Of a stretch of 64,000 nt of DNA, positions 17,463-27,548 are shown in pieces. The first letter of the stretch is position 1, and every line of letters starts with the position of its first letter. The stretch is from Methylomonas sp. LW13 (GTDB lineage: Bacteria; Pseudomonadota; Gammaproteobacteria; Methylococcales; Methylomonadaceae), in contig NZ_CP033381.1 in assembly GCF_016865255.1 (NCBI RefSeq), forward strand, positions 4,092,001 through 4,156,000, read 5' to 3'. A program made the translations under genes and the position numbers. The notes under the pieces are model-generated. The model did no database searches. It had not been told where the DNA came from and saw only the letters and a program-made list of their open reading frames with translations.

Positions 17463-18422
17463 ATGACCCTCAACGCCCCTTCCCGCTCCACGCCAGAAAC
17501 GCATCAACGTAATGCCGACAAGCTGTCGCGGATTCCAGTAAAAGTGGAAAAGCCCGAACAAATCTTGCGTAAGCCTGACTGGATCCGCATCAAATTGCCC
17601 AGCGGCGACCAAGTCAATCGCATCAAGCAATCATTACGCGAACACCGCCTGCACACCGTCTGCGAAGAAGCCGCCTGCCCCAACTTGAGCGAATGCTTCA
17701 GCCACGGCACCGCCACATTCATGATCATGGGAGACTTATGCACCCGCCGCTGCCCGTTCTGCGACGTCGCCCACGGCAAACCGCAGCCTTTGGATGCCGA
17801 AGAACCGGCCAATCTGGCCGCGACCATCGCCGCAATGGCCTTGAAATACGTGGTGATCACATCCGTGAACCGCGACGACTTACGAGACGGCGGCGCCAGC
17901 CATTTTGCCGCTTGTATCGCGGCAGTGCGCAGCGAGTCGCCGAATACCACCATCGAAGTGCTGGTGCCAGATTTTCGCGGCCGTATGGACACCGCACTGG
18001 ATATTCTGCAACAGCAGCCTTGCGATGTGTTCAATCACAATCTGGAAACCGTGCCGCGCCTGTATCTGCAAGCCCGCCCCGGCGCCGATTATCACGTCTC
18101 GCTAAAACTGCTGCAACAACACGGCCAGCTTCTGCCTGAAGTACCGACCAAATCCGGCTTGATGCTAGGCATAGGCGAGACAGAAGCGGAAGTGATAGAC
18201 GTGATGAAAGACTTGCTGGCCCACGGCGTCAGCATGCTAACTTTGGGCCAGTATTTGCAACCCAGCAAGGACCATTTGGCGGTACAGGAATACATTCATC
18301 CCGACCAATTTCAGCGCTATGCCGAGGTCGCTCGGGAATTGGGCTTTCACCAGGTCGCCAGCGCGCCCTTGGTACGGTCTTCCTATCACGCCGATTTGCA
18401 GGCAGCGGGTGTTGGCAAATAG
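17463..18422 (+). CDS. lipA: Lipoyl synthase LipA
   Basis: 319 residues from the ATG at 17463, which has GGTGG 5 bp upstream; a GTG at 17448 is an alternative. Auxiliary-cluster ligands Cys67, Cys72, Cys78 ([12 protein letters not shown]) and radical-SAM ligands Cys93, Cys97, Cys100 (CTRRCPFC) are intact, as is the C-terminal RSSYHAD segment bearing the conserved Ser. It inserts two sulfurs into octanoyl groups made by LipB. Confidence 0.97.
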   Translation: MTLNAPSRSTPETHQRNADKLSRIPVKVEKPEQILRKPDWIRIKLPSGDQVNRIKQSLREHRLHTVCEEAACPNLSECFSHGTATFMIMGDLCTRRCPFCDVAHGKPQPLDAEEPANLAATIAAMALKYVVITSVNRDDLRDGGASHFAACIAAVRSESPNTTIEVLVPDFRGRMDTALDILQQQPCDVFNHNLETVPRLYLQARPGADYHVSLKLLQQHGQLLPEVPTKSGLMLGIGETEAEVIDVMKDLLAHGVSMLTLGQYLQPSKDHLAVQEYIHPDQFQRYAEVARELGFHQVASAPLVRSSYHADLQAAGVGK

Positions 18423-18863
18423 CAACACATCCCAAGCTATACAAACATCCCGATAGCGTTTGAGCTTTGTCGCATCATAGCCGTCAATCGCGCATGGATA
18501 AAGAATACGCAAGCAAGCAAATCCGGCCCGTAACTGATTCGCGGAGTGGTATCAATTGCCAACCCGCAAGGGGCGACGTCGAACATTATATTTACTTCGG
18601 TACTCAGTGAAATCGGCTGAGCCGGTTCTTGATTTCCTCTAGCGCGTAAGCCGGCTGATTTAAGGTCATCGGTTTGTGGCTGAATAGCCGGCATCGAGCA
18701 CATGGATATTAAGAGCCTAACTGCTTTTGCGTGAATAGAATACTATTTATAGGACTCTTCCCAGCCGATTACTAAAGACCGGATTAATAACAGTTGCTGC
18801 CGGACGCTGGTTTGTGCTGAACTACCGACGCGATTCGTGTGGATAAATTGCTTGGGGGGGTGG
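18423..18863. other. Intergenic region without recognisable gene
   Basis: About 440 bp between lipA and the large regulator. I see no convincing open frame, RNA or strong hairpin. It should carry the lipA terminator and the promoter of the regulator; GGGGGGTGG directly precedes the regulator's ATG at 18864. Confidence 0.5.
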
Positions 18864-21800
18864 ATGATCGACAAACCGGTGCGCGCGCAACTTCCCGCTA
18901 AATTGGTCGCGCCGACCTTACCCGCTGTGGTTTGCCGCCGACGCCTGTTCGAACAAATAGACCGCAGCTATTCCGACTACGGTTCGGCAGTCTGGCTGTT
19001 CGGGCCGGCCGGTTACGGTAAAACCACGTTAGCGGCTGATTATGCCGCCGCAAACACTCAACCCGTACTTTGGTACCGTTTCGACAGCGATGACCTGGAC
19101 CCGGCCGTTTTTTTGGGGCATTTCCGCACTGCGGCAACCCGTTTGGGCCTGGTCTCCGCGACACCGGCGTTCGGCCCGGAATATTTGCCCGGCCTTGAAG
19201 CCTATGTCGGCGAGTTATTGCGCACGCTGTTGCCGCCCGAAGCCGCGCCAATGCTGCTGGTATTCGACGATTGCCACCAGGTGGTCGCTTCGCCGTTACT
19301 GGTGCGGATATTGGCCGCATTGGGCCGCATCGTCGGCGTGCAGCACCGAATACTGTGTCTGAGCCGCCACGAACCACCACCCGGACTGGCTATTGCATTG
19401 CAGCCGCTCGGCATGCTCACGCCGGCGCAATTGGCGTTTGACCGCGACGAAGCCGGCCGACTGGCCGATCTGGCCGGATTCGACGGCGGCAGCGACAGGC
19501 TCGACAAGTTGTTCGGCCAAAGCCGCGGCTGGCCAGCCGCTTTAGCCGTGGAATTACGGCAACGGCCACCCGAACATCCGACTCCGGCCAACGAGCAAGC
19601 AGATTTAGCGCAACGGGTGCAGGACGGTTTGGATGCCACCGTCTTGCAACAGTTGCTGGCCGTTGCCTGCGCAGAAACCGCAACCGAGCCGCTGGCGCAC
19701 GATTTAGCAGACGACCCGGCCGTGTTGGCGACGTTGGCCCGACTGGCGGCCAACCATTATTTGGTCAACCGCATCGACACTGCCATCCCCAGTTACCAAC
19801 TTCACCCTTTGCTGCGGGAATTTCTGCTGGCCCGCCACCGGGCCAACCTCGGACAGGACGGTTACGCGGCATTTTTAAAACGCAGTGCCGGAGTGCTGGA
19901 ACGCCACGGCGAGATTGGCCAGGCCTTCGAACTGTACCGCCAAGCCGACGCCGGACTGGACCTGCAACGCCTGATTCTGGTCCATGCCAAAACCGAGTTG
20001 GGCGCCGGCAGAAGCCTGCAACTGCAGTCTTGGTTGCAGAGTTTACCGGACGACTTACCGGCTAACCCGTGGCTGGAGTTCTGGCGGGCCGCGGCCCAGT
20101 TGGCGTTAAATCCGCCGTTGGCCCAAACCTTGTTCGAACGGGCTCACGCCAGTTTCGGCGACGACCCCTTGGGCAAAGCGCTGAGCGCCGCCGGGGTACT
20201 GAGCGCGATGTTTTTCGTGATGGACGACTTTCGCGACGCGGCACGCTGGCTGAACGAACTGGCTGTGCTGGATTCAGTAATCGAAGCAGCCGACGATCCG
20301 GAGTTGGACGCCTGGATCCTGGGCTGCGGCAATATTCTGGTCCACTTCCCCGATTACCTAGAATTGGCCCGACGCTGGGCGCAGCGAGCATTAGCGCGCC
20401 TGCCGCACTGTCCACCGGGGCGCCAGGTGTTTTTGACCTCCTTCCTGTTGCAATACCACGTCTGGCGCGGCGATACGGAAGGTTCGCGCGCCTTTTTTGC
20501 CTTACTGGATCAGCAGATAGCCAACGACGAACCGCTGTACCGGATCAATCTATTGAATTGGCAAGCAGTGAACGCTTACCTATGCGCCGAGCACGGCGCC
20601 GCTTACGCAGCCACCGAGGCTGCTGCGCAATTGGCTACCGCTTACGGCTTGGCTTTTTATTTGCCGAACATTTACGGACAAGAAGCCTACACCGCGCTGT
20701 CGGCCCGTGATTGGGAGCGCTTTCGCTCGGCGTTGGCGCGCATGGAAGCGTGTTTGCCGGCGAATCGGCGGGTAGACCAATCGTTCATCTTGCATTTGCG
20801 CTCCGGCCTGTCGCTGGCGGAACAGCGTTTTAGTCAAGCGCGCCAGGAAGCGGAACTGGCGTTGTCGATTTGCCGCGAAATCAACTTACCGTCGGTGGCG
20901 GCCCTGGTTCAGCATGGGCTGGCGCAAGTGTTAGCGGCGTCCGGTGACCGGGCCGAAGCCGCCCGGCATTTACTGCAATTGCAAAGCTATGCCGTTCGCG
21001 CGGACAAGCCCTTCATTCTATTCATGGCCTTGCTGACCGAAGCCCAAGTCCTATTGGCCGGCGGCGACGAAGCCGGCGGCCTGGCCTCGCTGGCCCGGGC
21101 GTTGGCATTGGGCAAGCGCCAGCGCTATCTGAACGTGCACCCGTTCTGGCAGCCAGCGGTGATCGGCAGATTATGTACCGTGGCGCTGGAGCGCGGTATC
21201 GAAGCCGACTATGTGCGTTGGTGGATAGTGCAACGCCAACTGCAACCGGACGGTAACGCCTGCGAAGAATGGCCGTGGCCGGTGAAAATCCGAACGCTGG
21301 GCCAGTTCAGGATCGACAGCCTCGAACCGGCGGCCCGTCGCAGGCAAAAAGACAACAAGCCATTGCAGTTGCTGCAGTGGTTGCTGGCGACGAATCCGGA
21401 CGGCGTGCCTCAACAAACCCTGGCCGATGCGCTGTGGCCGGACTCGGACGCCGATGCCGCCCAGCATGCGCTGGAAGTAGCCTTGCAGCGCCTGCGCAAA
21501 CTGCTGGGACGGAATGAGGCGGTGTTGTTGCAGGGCGGCACCCTGTCTTTGAATCGGGAATTGTGCTGGCTGGACATTTGGGTTGTCGACGAAGTCGCCA
21601 GACGATTTGCCGCCGACCCGAATCAAGCCGCAACCTTGGCGGAGCGCCTGTTAAAAGTCTGGCGCGGCCCGTTTCTGCCCGGCCTGGAAGCGCCATTAGC
21701 GGCATCGAAACGGGAAAATCTCGCTGCCAAATTCATCCAAACTTTGGAAAAGCTTGGTTCCGAGCTGGAAGCCGCAGGCCGGAGAGCCGTGGCCATCGCC

Positions 21801-22013
21801 TGCTATACGCAAGCCGTCTCAATTGAACCGTTGGCGGAAAATCTGCAATACCGGCTGATCGATTGCCTGCTCGCCGAAGATAGGCGCGCCGAGGCCTTGC
21901 TAGCTTACCGCCGCTGTCGGCGCCACTATGCCGGCCACTATGGCATCGAACCCTCTCCCCGCTTAAAGTCCCTGGCCGCACGGATCACGGCACCAAACGT
22001 CGGTAAAGGCTAA
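18864..22013 (+). CDS. Large ATPase/TPR regulator with C-terminal SARP-type DNA-binding and BTAD domains
   Basis: 1049 residues from ATG 18864, which has a G-rich ribosome-binding site; a GTG at 18837 is less likely. Residues 47-54 are a Walker A (GPAGYGKT), followed by Walker B LLVFDDCHQVV near 136, so the N terminus is a MalT-like STAND ATPase. A long helical repeat region follows. From about residue 805 the winged helix (VKIRTLGQFRIDS, LADALWPDSDADAA) and from about 915 the bacterial transcriptional activator domain (PLAENLQYRLIDCLLAEDR, HYGIEPSPRLKSL) are clear. Probably a ligand- and ATP-gated activator; the adjacent secreted-protein genes are likely targets (inference from location). 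Confidence 0.85.
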   Translation: MIDKPVRAQLPAKLVAPTLPAVVCRRRLFEQIDRSYSDYGSAVWLFGPAGYGKTTLAADYAAANTQPVLWYRFDSDDLDPAVFLGHFRTAATRLGLVSATPAFGPEYLPGLEAYVGELLRTLLPPEAAPMLLVFDDCHQVVASPLLVRILAALGRIVGVQHRILCLSRHEPPPGLAIALQPLGMLTPAQLAFDRDEAGRLADLAGFDGGSDRLDKLFGQSRGWPAALAVELRQRPPEHPTPANEQADLAQRVQDGLDATVLQQLLAVACAETATEPLAHDLADDPAVLATLARLAANHYLVNRIDTAIPSYQLHPLLREFLLARHRANLGQDGYAAFLKRSAGVLERHGEIGQAFELYRQADAGLDLQRLILVHAKTELGAGRSLQLQSWLQSLPDDLPANPWLEFWRAAAQLALNPPLAQTLFERAHASFGDDPLGKALSAAGVLSAMFFVMDDFRDAARWLNELAVLDSVIEAADDPELDAWILGCGNILVHFPDYLELARRWAQRALARLPHCPPGRQVFLTSFLLQYHVWRGDTEGSRAFFALLDQQIANDEPLYRINLLNWQAVNAYLCAEHGAAYAATEAAAQLATAYGLAFYLPNIYGQEAYTALSARDWERFRSALARMEACLPANRRVDQSFILHLRSGLSLAEQRFSQARQEAELALSICREINLPSVAALVQHGLAQVLAASGDRAEAARHLLQLQSYAVRADKPFILFMALLTEAQVLLAGGDEAGGLASLARALALGKRQRYLNVHPFWQPAVIGRLCTVALERGIEADYVRWWIVQRQLQPDGNACEEWPWPVKIRTLGQFRIDSLEPAARRRQKDNKPLQLLQWLLATNPDGVPQQTLADALWPDSDADAAQHALEVALQRLRKLLGRNEAVLLQGGTLSLNRELCWLDIWVVDEVARRFAADPNQAATLAERLLKVWRGPFLPGLEAPLAASKRENLAAKFIQTLEKLGSELEAAGRRAVAIACYTQAVSIEPLAENLQYRLIDCLLAEDRRAEALLAYRRCRRHYAGHYGIEPSPRLKSLAARITAPNVGKG

Positions 22014-22174
22014 ACACTGTTCATAGCCTTAATGGACGGCATCGAGCTAATACTAAATAACTTCCGGTCACGCATTCGCCGATCATCCGCAAACAAATTC
22101 GGTCGATGTTGTGAGTTTTTTGTGAGGCCTGTTGCTTTAGGGTATCGACACGACCGTCGATAGGAGACCTAAAC

Positions 22175-23107
22175 ATGAACTTTCCCGCTAAGCCGATCAC
22201 CTTGTTTTTATGCGTCAATCCGTTTTCGACGTTTGCCGCAGTAGTTTCGCCACCGCCTGTGCTGTCGTTGATCGCTTCCGACGTTTATGTCCAGTACGGC
22301 GGCCCCGGGGTCGCGAATACCTTGCAGCATCATCCCAGCGTATTGTCGATTGCAGTCGGCGGCTCTATGGCTTCCGCCGATTTCGGCAGCGGCGTCTTTA
22401 AGGCCAGTTCTGCAGCTGCGGATACAGGCTCACAAACCACTTATGCCTACACCGGCATGACTGCAACATTCAAAAATACCGGCGCCGTCAATATCAGTTT
22501 TGCTACCGGAGCGATTGATGCCGACATCGACGCGGTGTTCAGCCGCACAATCGGCAGCGAAGCGAGCGGCCAAGCCGCCACGGTACTGAGTTCCGCGTTG
22601 GCAGGAACTTACCCGGGCAATAATGTTCCCGGCGTTAGCGTGCTGTATCAATATGGTGCTTCCAATAGCCCGTCATCGCCGTTTTTCGACTTTCATTTCA
22701 ACCCCAATGCCGGTTTCACCGGCAGCGGTACGGCAGATGCGGACAAGTTGTCGGCCAATCTGGCCTTCCCGGCTTTCACGCTGAAACCGAACGACATTCT
22801 AACCGTGAATTATTCGCTGAATACCTGGGTCGTGGCCGGCGTCGGCTTGGGCACTCCCGGCAGTGGCTGGAGCGCTACCAGCGATGCAACGCACACCGCG
22901 TCGATCAGCCTGCAATTGCCGGCGGGAACTTTACTGAACTCGCCGATTGCGCTCGATTGGGTGAAAACAGCGCCTGTCCCGCTCCCGCCAGCCATCGGCT
23001 TGATGCTTACCGGATTGGCGGGCATATTCGGCTTCACCCGCCAACGTTCGCACCAAGCCATGATTTTCCCGCTGGTCGAATCCATTAACCCAGGAATCCA
23101 ATCATGA
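22175..23107 (+). CDS. Secreted protein with PEP-CTERM-like (VPLP) sorting signal
   Basis: 310 residues with a signal peptide and a strong GGAG site. The secreted part (VYVQYGGPGVANTL, VFKASSAAAD) is paralogous to the gene at 23448. The C terminus has VPLP at 268-271, a hydrophobic helix and TRQR at 288-291, a PEP-CTERM-type tripartite signal recognised by exosortase systems. Oddly, 19 further residues follow the basic cluster, longer than usual, and the stop overlaps the next ATG. Probably surface or extracellular; function unknown. Confidence 0.7.
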   Translation: MNFPAKPITLFLCVNPFSTFAAVVSPPPVLSLIASDVYVQYGGPGVANTLQHHPSVLSIAVGGSMASADFGSGVFKASSAAADTGSQTTYAYTGMTATFKNTGAVNISFATGAIDADIDAVFSRTIGSEASGQAATVLSSALAGTYPGNNVPGVSVLYQYGASNSPSSPFFDFHFNPNAGFTGSGTADADKLSANLAFPAFTLKPNDILTVNYSLNTWVVAGVGLGTPGSGWSATSDATHTASISLQLPAGTLLNSPIALDWVKTAPVPLPPAIGLMLTGLAGIFGFTRQRSHQAMIFPLVESINPGIQS

Positions 23108-23360
23108 ATCTAAACAAAGGTTATGCGCTATTCGGCATCGCGTTATTCGGCCTTACCACCGCTGTTCGCGCGGACCAGGCCATTTTGCAATATGGCGGCA
23201 ACGATTACGGCAATCAGCGTCTTTTCGATCCCAATCCAGCTGCTTTCGACGACGCCAACATTTATGATGGCGTCATGTCGCCACGGCGGAATTCAGGGTT
23301 TCCGGTTATTCCGATTCGGTAACCAACTCGAACAACCGTTTCAGCCAAGGCTCCTTGCAA
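23104..23360 (+). pseudogene. Frameshifted, truncated secreted-protein gene
   Basis: The frame starts at the ATGA overlap with the previous gene and encodes a signal peptide then AILQYGGNDYGNQRLFD, resembling the N termini of both neighbours (VQYGG / VQYPDP). It stops at 23322. From about 23270 another frame gives a plausible continuation (EFRVSGYSDSVTNSNNRFS) up to about 23355, so a small indel plus loss of the 3' part is likely. A 72-residue genuine protein cannot be excluded. Confidence 0.5.
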
Positions 23361-23447
23361 TATCACTATCTAAGTTACTTAAGACCATTCAGATTAAACA
23401 CCAGTCAGAGATACTTTAAAGCACGTCATAACATTTGGAGGATTATT

Positions 23448-24281
23448 ATGTTGAAATTAGCACGATATATTGGCATATGCGCGCTTGCGACCAGCCAACT
23501 TTCAACAGCGGCGACAGTGTTCGTTCAATACCCTGACCCCAGCGGTTCTGGGATCACGTCTGATCCTGCATTTGCCACGCAGACCGGCGCCGGCTTCTTT
23601 GCAGAGGCGGATCTGCTGAGTGCCGTATTCAAGGCAAGATCGGAATCCCCGGACGCTTCCTTTGCTTATGCTGGACTACAAGGTTTGACCTTTACCAATC
23701 CGCTGGGCAACGCGCCAATACTGCTGCCGGCCGGAGCGCTTGGTGTCAACATTACCGGCCAGTATACACTTGGCCCGCTGGTACCAAACTCTGGCGCCAG
23801 CGCGGGCATAACCGGTGTCCTTAGCATCAATGACGGCAGCTTGCCAAGAGTAGCCAGAGGCGATCATTTCGTCAATGTTGGTCAGGCTAGTAATGGTTTC
23901 TCCTACCCTCCCACCAATACAACAACCCCAATTACGCAAAACGGGGGGACCGTCTTGTTTAATACGGCAACCTTGACCAACCTTGACATGACATTATTAA
24001 TGCCAGCCATGACAATAGACCCTGGCGAAACCCTGGAAATCACGTTTTTGCTGCAAACGATACAAGGGGCCAATGGTGCCGGCGTCAAATCACTAGCCGA
24101 TGCGTCGAACAGCGCAAAGTTGTTTTTCAATTTACCGGTTGGCGTCAGTTTGGTCGACAATGCTGGTGGTACTTTGACCTGGGTTAAGCCTGTGCCGTTA
24201 CCGGGAGCTTTTTCGCTGTTCGGCATTGCACTGGCATCTGCGGCAGTACGTCTGCGGCGTGCCGCCCCCCATTCGCACTAG
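23448..24281 (+). CDS. Secreted protein with PEP-CTERM-like (VPLP) sorting signal, paralogue
   Basis: 277 residues from ATG 23448, which has TGGAGG upstream; an in-frame start at 23355 would read through the decayed upstream gene. A signal peptide (ending about STAA) leads into TVFVQYPDPSGSG and LSAVFKARSESPDASFAYAG, clearly related to the 22175 protein. The C terminus has VPLP, a hydrophobic stretch (AFSLFGIALASAAV) and RLRR, the exosortase-type signal. Secreted; function unknown. Confidence 0.75.
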   Translation: MLKLARYIGICALATSQLSTAATVFVQYPDPSGSGITSDPAFATQTGAGFFAEADLLSAVFKARSESPDASFAYAGLQGLTFTNPLGNAPILLPAGALGVNITGQYTLGPLVPNSGASAGITGVLSINDGSLPRVARGDHFVNVGQASNGFSYPPTNTTTPITQNGGTVLFNTATLTNLDMTLLMPAMTIDPGETLEITFLLQTIQGANGAGVKSLADASNSAKLFFNLPVGVSLVDNAGGTLTWVKPVPLPGAFSLFGIALASAAVRLRRAAPHSH

Positions 24282-24297
24282 CAGATTTTTCGCTCGT

Positions 24298-24317
24298 TCC
24301 CACGCTAGCGCGTGGGA
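24298..24317. repeat. REP-like palindrome
   Basis: TCCCACGC (24298-24305) and GCGTGGGA (24310-24317) form an 8-bp perfect stem with a 4-nt loop. This CGTTCCCACGC...GCGTGGGA type of palindrome is common as a dispersed intergenic repeat in proteobacteria. It could also act as a terminator for the PEP-CTERM gene that ends 17 bp upstream. Confidence 0.55.
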
Positions 24318-24556
24318 CGGCACTTGTGTATAACGCTAAGCACCCGAGCTTGGAACTACCCATTAAAAACGTATAAACACGGGATGTAAGCCTCTTCATC
24401 CCTGACCTTCTTCTCCCTTTTTATCATGCGGCTTCGGAGGCCGCGAGCGTTGACAATTCGCCATCCTACCTCCCCCAAAACACTGTAGAGGCGTAAAACC
24501 TTGCGTCTTCACGCATAAGCAGTAACACTACTTGTTTTTTAAAGCCATCCAAGCAT

Positions 24557-25021
24557 ATGAACCGATTCAGAACCTTTACTTTGGCAACTACTATCGCGTT
24601 GGGAACTACACTGATAAGCGGCTGCTCGTTTTCCACCAGCTCCGAGAGCTCGTCCGACAGCATCGGCAGCTTATCTGACAGCTCCGGCGGCATCTTCAAA
24701 AGCGCCTCCAGTCCGTTTACTTCCAGCTCTGATTCGTCGCGTAACAAGCGCGATAAATACGAAACTGATGTGGCCGACTATACCGCTACCTTCGTGGTGT
24801 CCAGCAGCGGCACGCTGGATAGTTTTCGCGGACATCTCAGCGAATTGGCCGAAAGTCATGAGATCACCAATTGGGAAACCGACCGCAACACTTACGTCGG
24901 CATCGGCCGTGGACTTGCTAAAGCCAAGCTCGGTAAACCGCAAATCTCGGCATTTACTGAAAGTTTGAGCGATAACGAGCCCTGGAAGAAACAGGCCATT
25001 GAAGAAGGTTTGAAAAAATAA
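24557..25021 (+). CDS. Small putative lipoprotein
   Basis: 154 residues. The signal ends in the lipobox LISGC (Cys23), followed by a Ser-rich linker to about residue 60 and a small globular domain (YTATFVVSSSGTLDSFRGHLSELAESH). The domain resembles periplasmic putative lipoproteins of gammaproteobacteria; I do not know a function. It is 26 bp upstream of the DUF4105 gene on the same strand and may be cotranscribed. Confidence 0.65.
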   Translation: MNRFRTFTLATTIALGTTLISGCSFSTSSESSSDSIGSLSDSSGGIFKSASSPFTSSSDSSRNKRDKYETDVADYTATFVVSSSGTLDSFRGHLSELAESHEITNWETDRNTYVGIGRGLAKAKLGKPQISAFTESLSDNEPWKKQAIEEGLKK

Positions 25022-25047
25022 TCCCGCAGGCAGTCGCCCACTTGGTC

Positions 25048-26967
25048 ATGCCAGTTGCTGGCTTGAAATTCGCAAAGTGGGCGCTGACGCTGGGCTGTTT
25101 ACTTTGGGTAGCCGTTGCCGAAGCAGACCAAAGTCATCATTTCGAATTCCTGTACATAGAAGCCAACGAAGGCAGCGCCAGCGGCGGCCATGCCGCCATT
25201 AAATTCGACCGGCAAGTCTTTCATTTTCAGCACATCGAACCTGGCCTGCTGCGCCTGTATCGCAACGATGCGGCCGCCTTTGAGTTTGCCTACGGCTTTC
25301 AGGAGAACCGTAACATATACGGTCACCGCATCGAAGTGTCTGAGGATTTTTTTCAAGCACTACGGGATACCTTTAGTCGCCGCCTGTTCATTCAACACCA
25401 GCAATTGTCGCTGTTACAAGCCCTGCACGACGACCAGACGCTGGTTTCAGGCTTGCAAAATCCTGGCTCTGCGCCGCCTTTAGCCATAAAGGGATTGGGT
25501 TATTTTTTGAGGCAATACCGAGCGACGGAAGCGTTCCCTGTCGAGGCAGACAAACCCAGCAACAACAGCCAAGCACTACAACAATTGCACGAAGCCATCG
25601 TTAACGAGTATGGCGAAGATTTTTTGCCGGCCAAGCGCCAGCAAGCTTGGCAAACCTTGCAAACTCTGAAACCTGAGTTAGCAGTTAACCCCGCTGAACC
25701 CACGGATACACGGTTTACCGCCACGAACAGCTCATTTGCCGAACGCTACCGCAATCAGTTGCTGAATCTGGCCGCGCTGGATGTGCTGCACGCCAGGCTA
25801 TCCCCGCTTAGCGAAAGTTTGTTACAAATTCCCGAGGCGACATACAAACTCAACACGGCCCAACGTACCAAGCTGCAAGATTTTCGGCAGCGTTTGTTTG
25901 CCGATTTAATGACCCTGATGCGCAGCCAGCGCAGCGACTGGGGTTATCCGCTGTTGGTGGGAATGGCCCGTTTGCATGTGCTGGACCATGCCGTCGCCTC
26001 GGGCTATCTGAGCGTGCTGGACCGCAGTCGCCCCGACAGTGCGGATCCACAAGCCACTATTATCGACAATGACAACTTGCCGGCAGCGCTGCAATACAGT
26101 CAAGAGCTATTTGCCGCGGCGTCCAAACAACTCGACAGCCCCATAGCGCTGGATGAGCTTGCTTACTCGGAACTGGAGCTAAGCGCGACGGCGCTAATGC
26201 AGTTGCATAAGCCGCGCCATGATAAGCAGTCTTTGCAGCTGTTGCCGTTGACAGCCACTCCATCGCGACCGGCAGCGGCAGAATTGATTGGGTTACCGCT
26301 GCCTACCAGCGAACTGGCAGATTTCCAAAACAGCGTCACACAGCAACTCGAAACATATCAAAGCCAATTGCAATCCTTATATGGCTATAACTTGCTTAGC
26401 CGCAATTGCGCCACCGAAATCTTTCGGCTCCTTAACCAGACGGTTGCGGAAATCTCGTCTACAGCCGAGGAAAGCACAAGCCAGGCTTCCCAGCGACTGC
26501 TGGGCGGTTACGTTGACGAAGACGGCTTGAACATGATTCCGTTTATCGCGTATGAACAGATAGGAAGCACATATCGACTAAGCACCAGCTTCCAGCGCCA
26601 GCCCTACAGAGAACGACAGCGTCAACGGCATTACCGGCAGATGCCGCAATGGCTGGTGGATTTACAGGAATCCAATACCCTGAGTTCGAGGATTTATCAA
26701 TGGAACGAGGATGACGCGGCGTTTTTATTCTTTACTCAAGATCAGCTATGGCCTCGGCCATTGCAGGGCGGCCTCAATCTGGCGGTAGCCGGCGGCCAGG
26801 GCCTTTATGGTTTGTTCAGTTGGCCTTGGGATGACGGCGACAATCTACGCAAAGGCTTGAAAGGTTTTGTGGTCAGCCTGCCTGAACTGTTGTTTTTTAA
26901 CATCCGTAAAGGCTCGTTTCCAGGATTGCTGCCGGAAGCAGGTCTATATTGGCCTGAGGCTTTTTAA
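25048..26967 (+). CDS. DUF4105 (Lnb N-terminal periplasmic domain) protein
   Basis: About 639 residues with a signal peptide ending near VAEA. FLYIEANEGSASGGHAAIKF and VFHFQHIEPGLLRLYR are characteristic of the DUF4105/Lnb N-terminal domain, where the conserved GGH and a later YNLLSRNCATEIF (Asn-Cys) segment suggest a papain/NlpC-like Cys-His site. Length agrees with the family. ATG at 25048 chosen over a TTG at 25042. Periplasmic; substrate unknown, possibly an amidase or peptidase. Confidence 0.75.
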   Translation: MPVAGLKFAKWALTLGCLLWVAVAEADQSHHFEFLYIEANEGSASGGHAAIKFDRQVFHFQHIEPGLLRLYRNDAAAFEFAYGFQENRNIYGHRIEVSEDFFQALRDTFSRRLFIQHQQLSLLQALHDDQTLVSGLQNPGSAPPLAIKGLGYFLRQYRATEAFPVEADKPSNNSQALQQLHEAIVNEYGEDFLPAKRQQAWQTLQTLKPELAVNPAEPTDTRFTATNSSFAERYRNQLLNLAALDVLHARLSPLSESLLQIPEATYKLNTAQRTKLQDFRQRLFADLMTLMRSQRSDWGYPLLVGMARLHVLDHAVASGYLSVLDRSRPDSADPQATIIDNDNLPAALQYSQELFAAASKQLDSPIALDELAYSELELSATALMQLHKPRHDKQSLQLLPLTATPSRPAAAELIGLPLPTSELADFQNSVTQQLETYQSQLQSLYGYNLLSRNCATEIFRLLNQTVAEISSTAEESTSQASQRLLGGYVDEDGLNMIPFIAYEQIGSTYRLSTSFQRQPYRERQRQRHYRQMPQWLVDLQESNTLSSRIYQWNEDDAAFLFFTQDQLWPRPLQGGLNLAVAGGQGLYGLFSWPWDDGDNLRKGLKGFVVSLPELLFFNIRKGSFPGLLPEAGLYWPEAF

Positions 26968-27078
26968 CTAGGCTAGCTTGCGGGTATAGCGACGGTGAGA
27001 GGGGGAGAGGAATAATTCGTTGGCGCTTTACCGGACTGCCCTCAGACCCTAGGCAATTTGCGGTGAAATACTCGGGCA

Positions 27079-27270
27079 TCAGGCTCGAACATCAATAAAT
27101 CTGCCTTTACCACCTTCGTTATTTTGATCGGAGGCGTCTTTAGCAACCGGTTGGACTTGCTGAAACGCTTGTATGGGGCTGTTTGGCTGCGCCTTTTTGA
27201 CTGTCGGAACATTGGCCCCGGCAGCACTATAAATTTGCGACGCGCCTGAATTAATTGACATGTATGACAT
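27079..27270 (-). CDS. Possible 63-residue peptide gene
   Basis: 63 codons starting MSYMSINSGASQIYSAAG, with a good AAGAGG ribosome-binding site 6 bp upstream of the ATG at 27270. The protein is polar, without Cys or a membrane segment, and ends GRFIDVRA. It lies downstream of the HlyD-type adaptor and on the same strand as the export operon, separated by 278 bp. I do not recognise a family. It could be an operon-encoded small substrate or regulator, or a chance frame. Confidence 0.45.
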   Translation of the reverse strand: MSYMSINSGASQIYSAAGANVPTVKKAQPNSPIQAFQQVQPVAKDASDQNNEGGKGRFIDVRA

Positions 27271-27548
27271 TGGCTACCTCTTGTTCACGGATTTAATGGC
27301 TATAACTCTACTTGAGAGCAGCCAATTTTATTCCAAGCCCTTTGTATGAGTTGCCTGTTGCCTCGCAGTTTTCGAGATAATTGCTATACCAGCTTCGAAG
27401 CATATACCTGAATTGCGCTAATTTGCCCGATATGCCGCATCAAACCGTTCTCGCGAGGCTTCAGACAGGAAAAACACCGGTAGGCGTTCGCTTGTCAATC
27501 CACCCTATTTGTTAGTATCAATGCAGCGGGTAAGCGCTGTTGCTTGGC

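Noticed and set aside
20069-20710. 213-residue alternative frame within the SARP-type regulator
   Set aside because: Arg/Gly-rich shadow; the regulator's own domains continue through this region.
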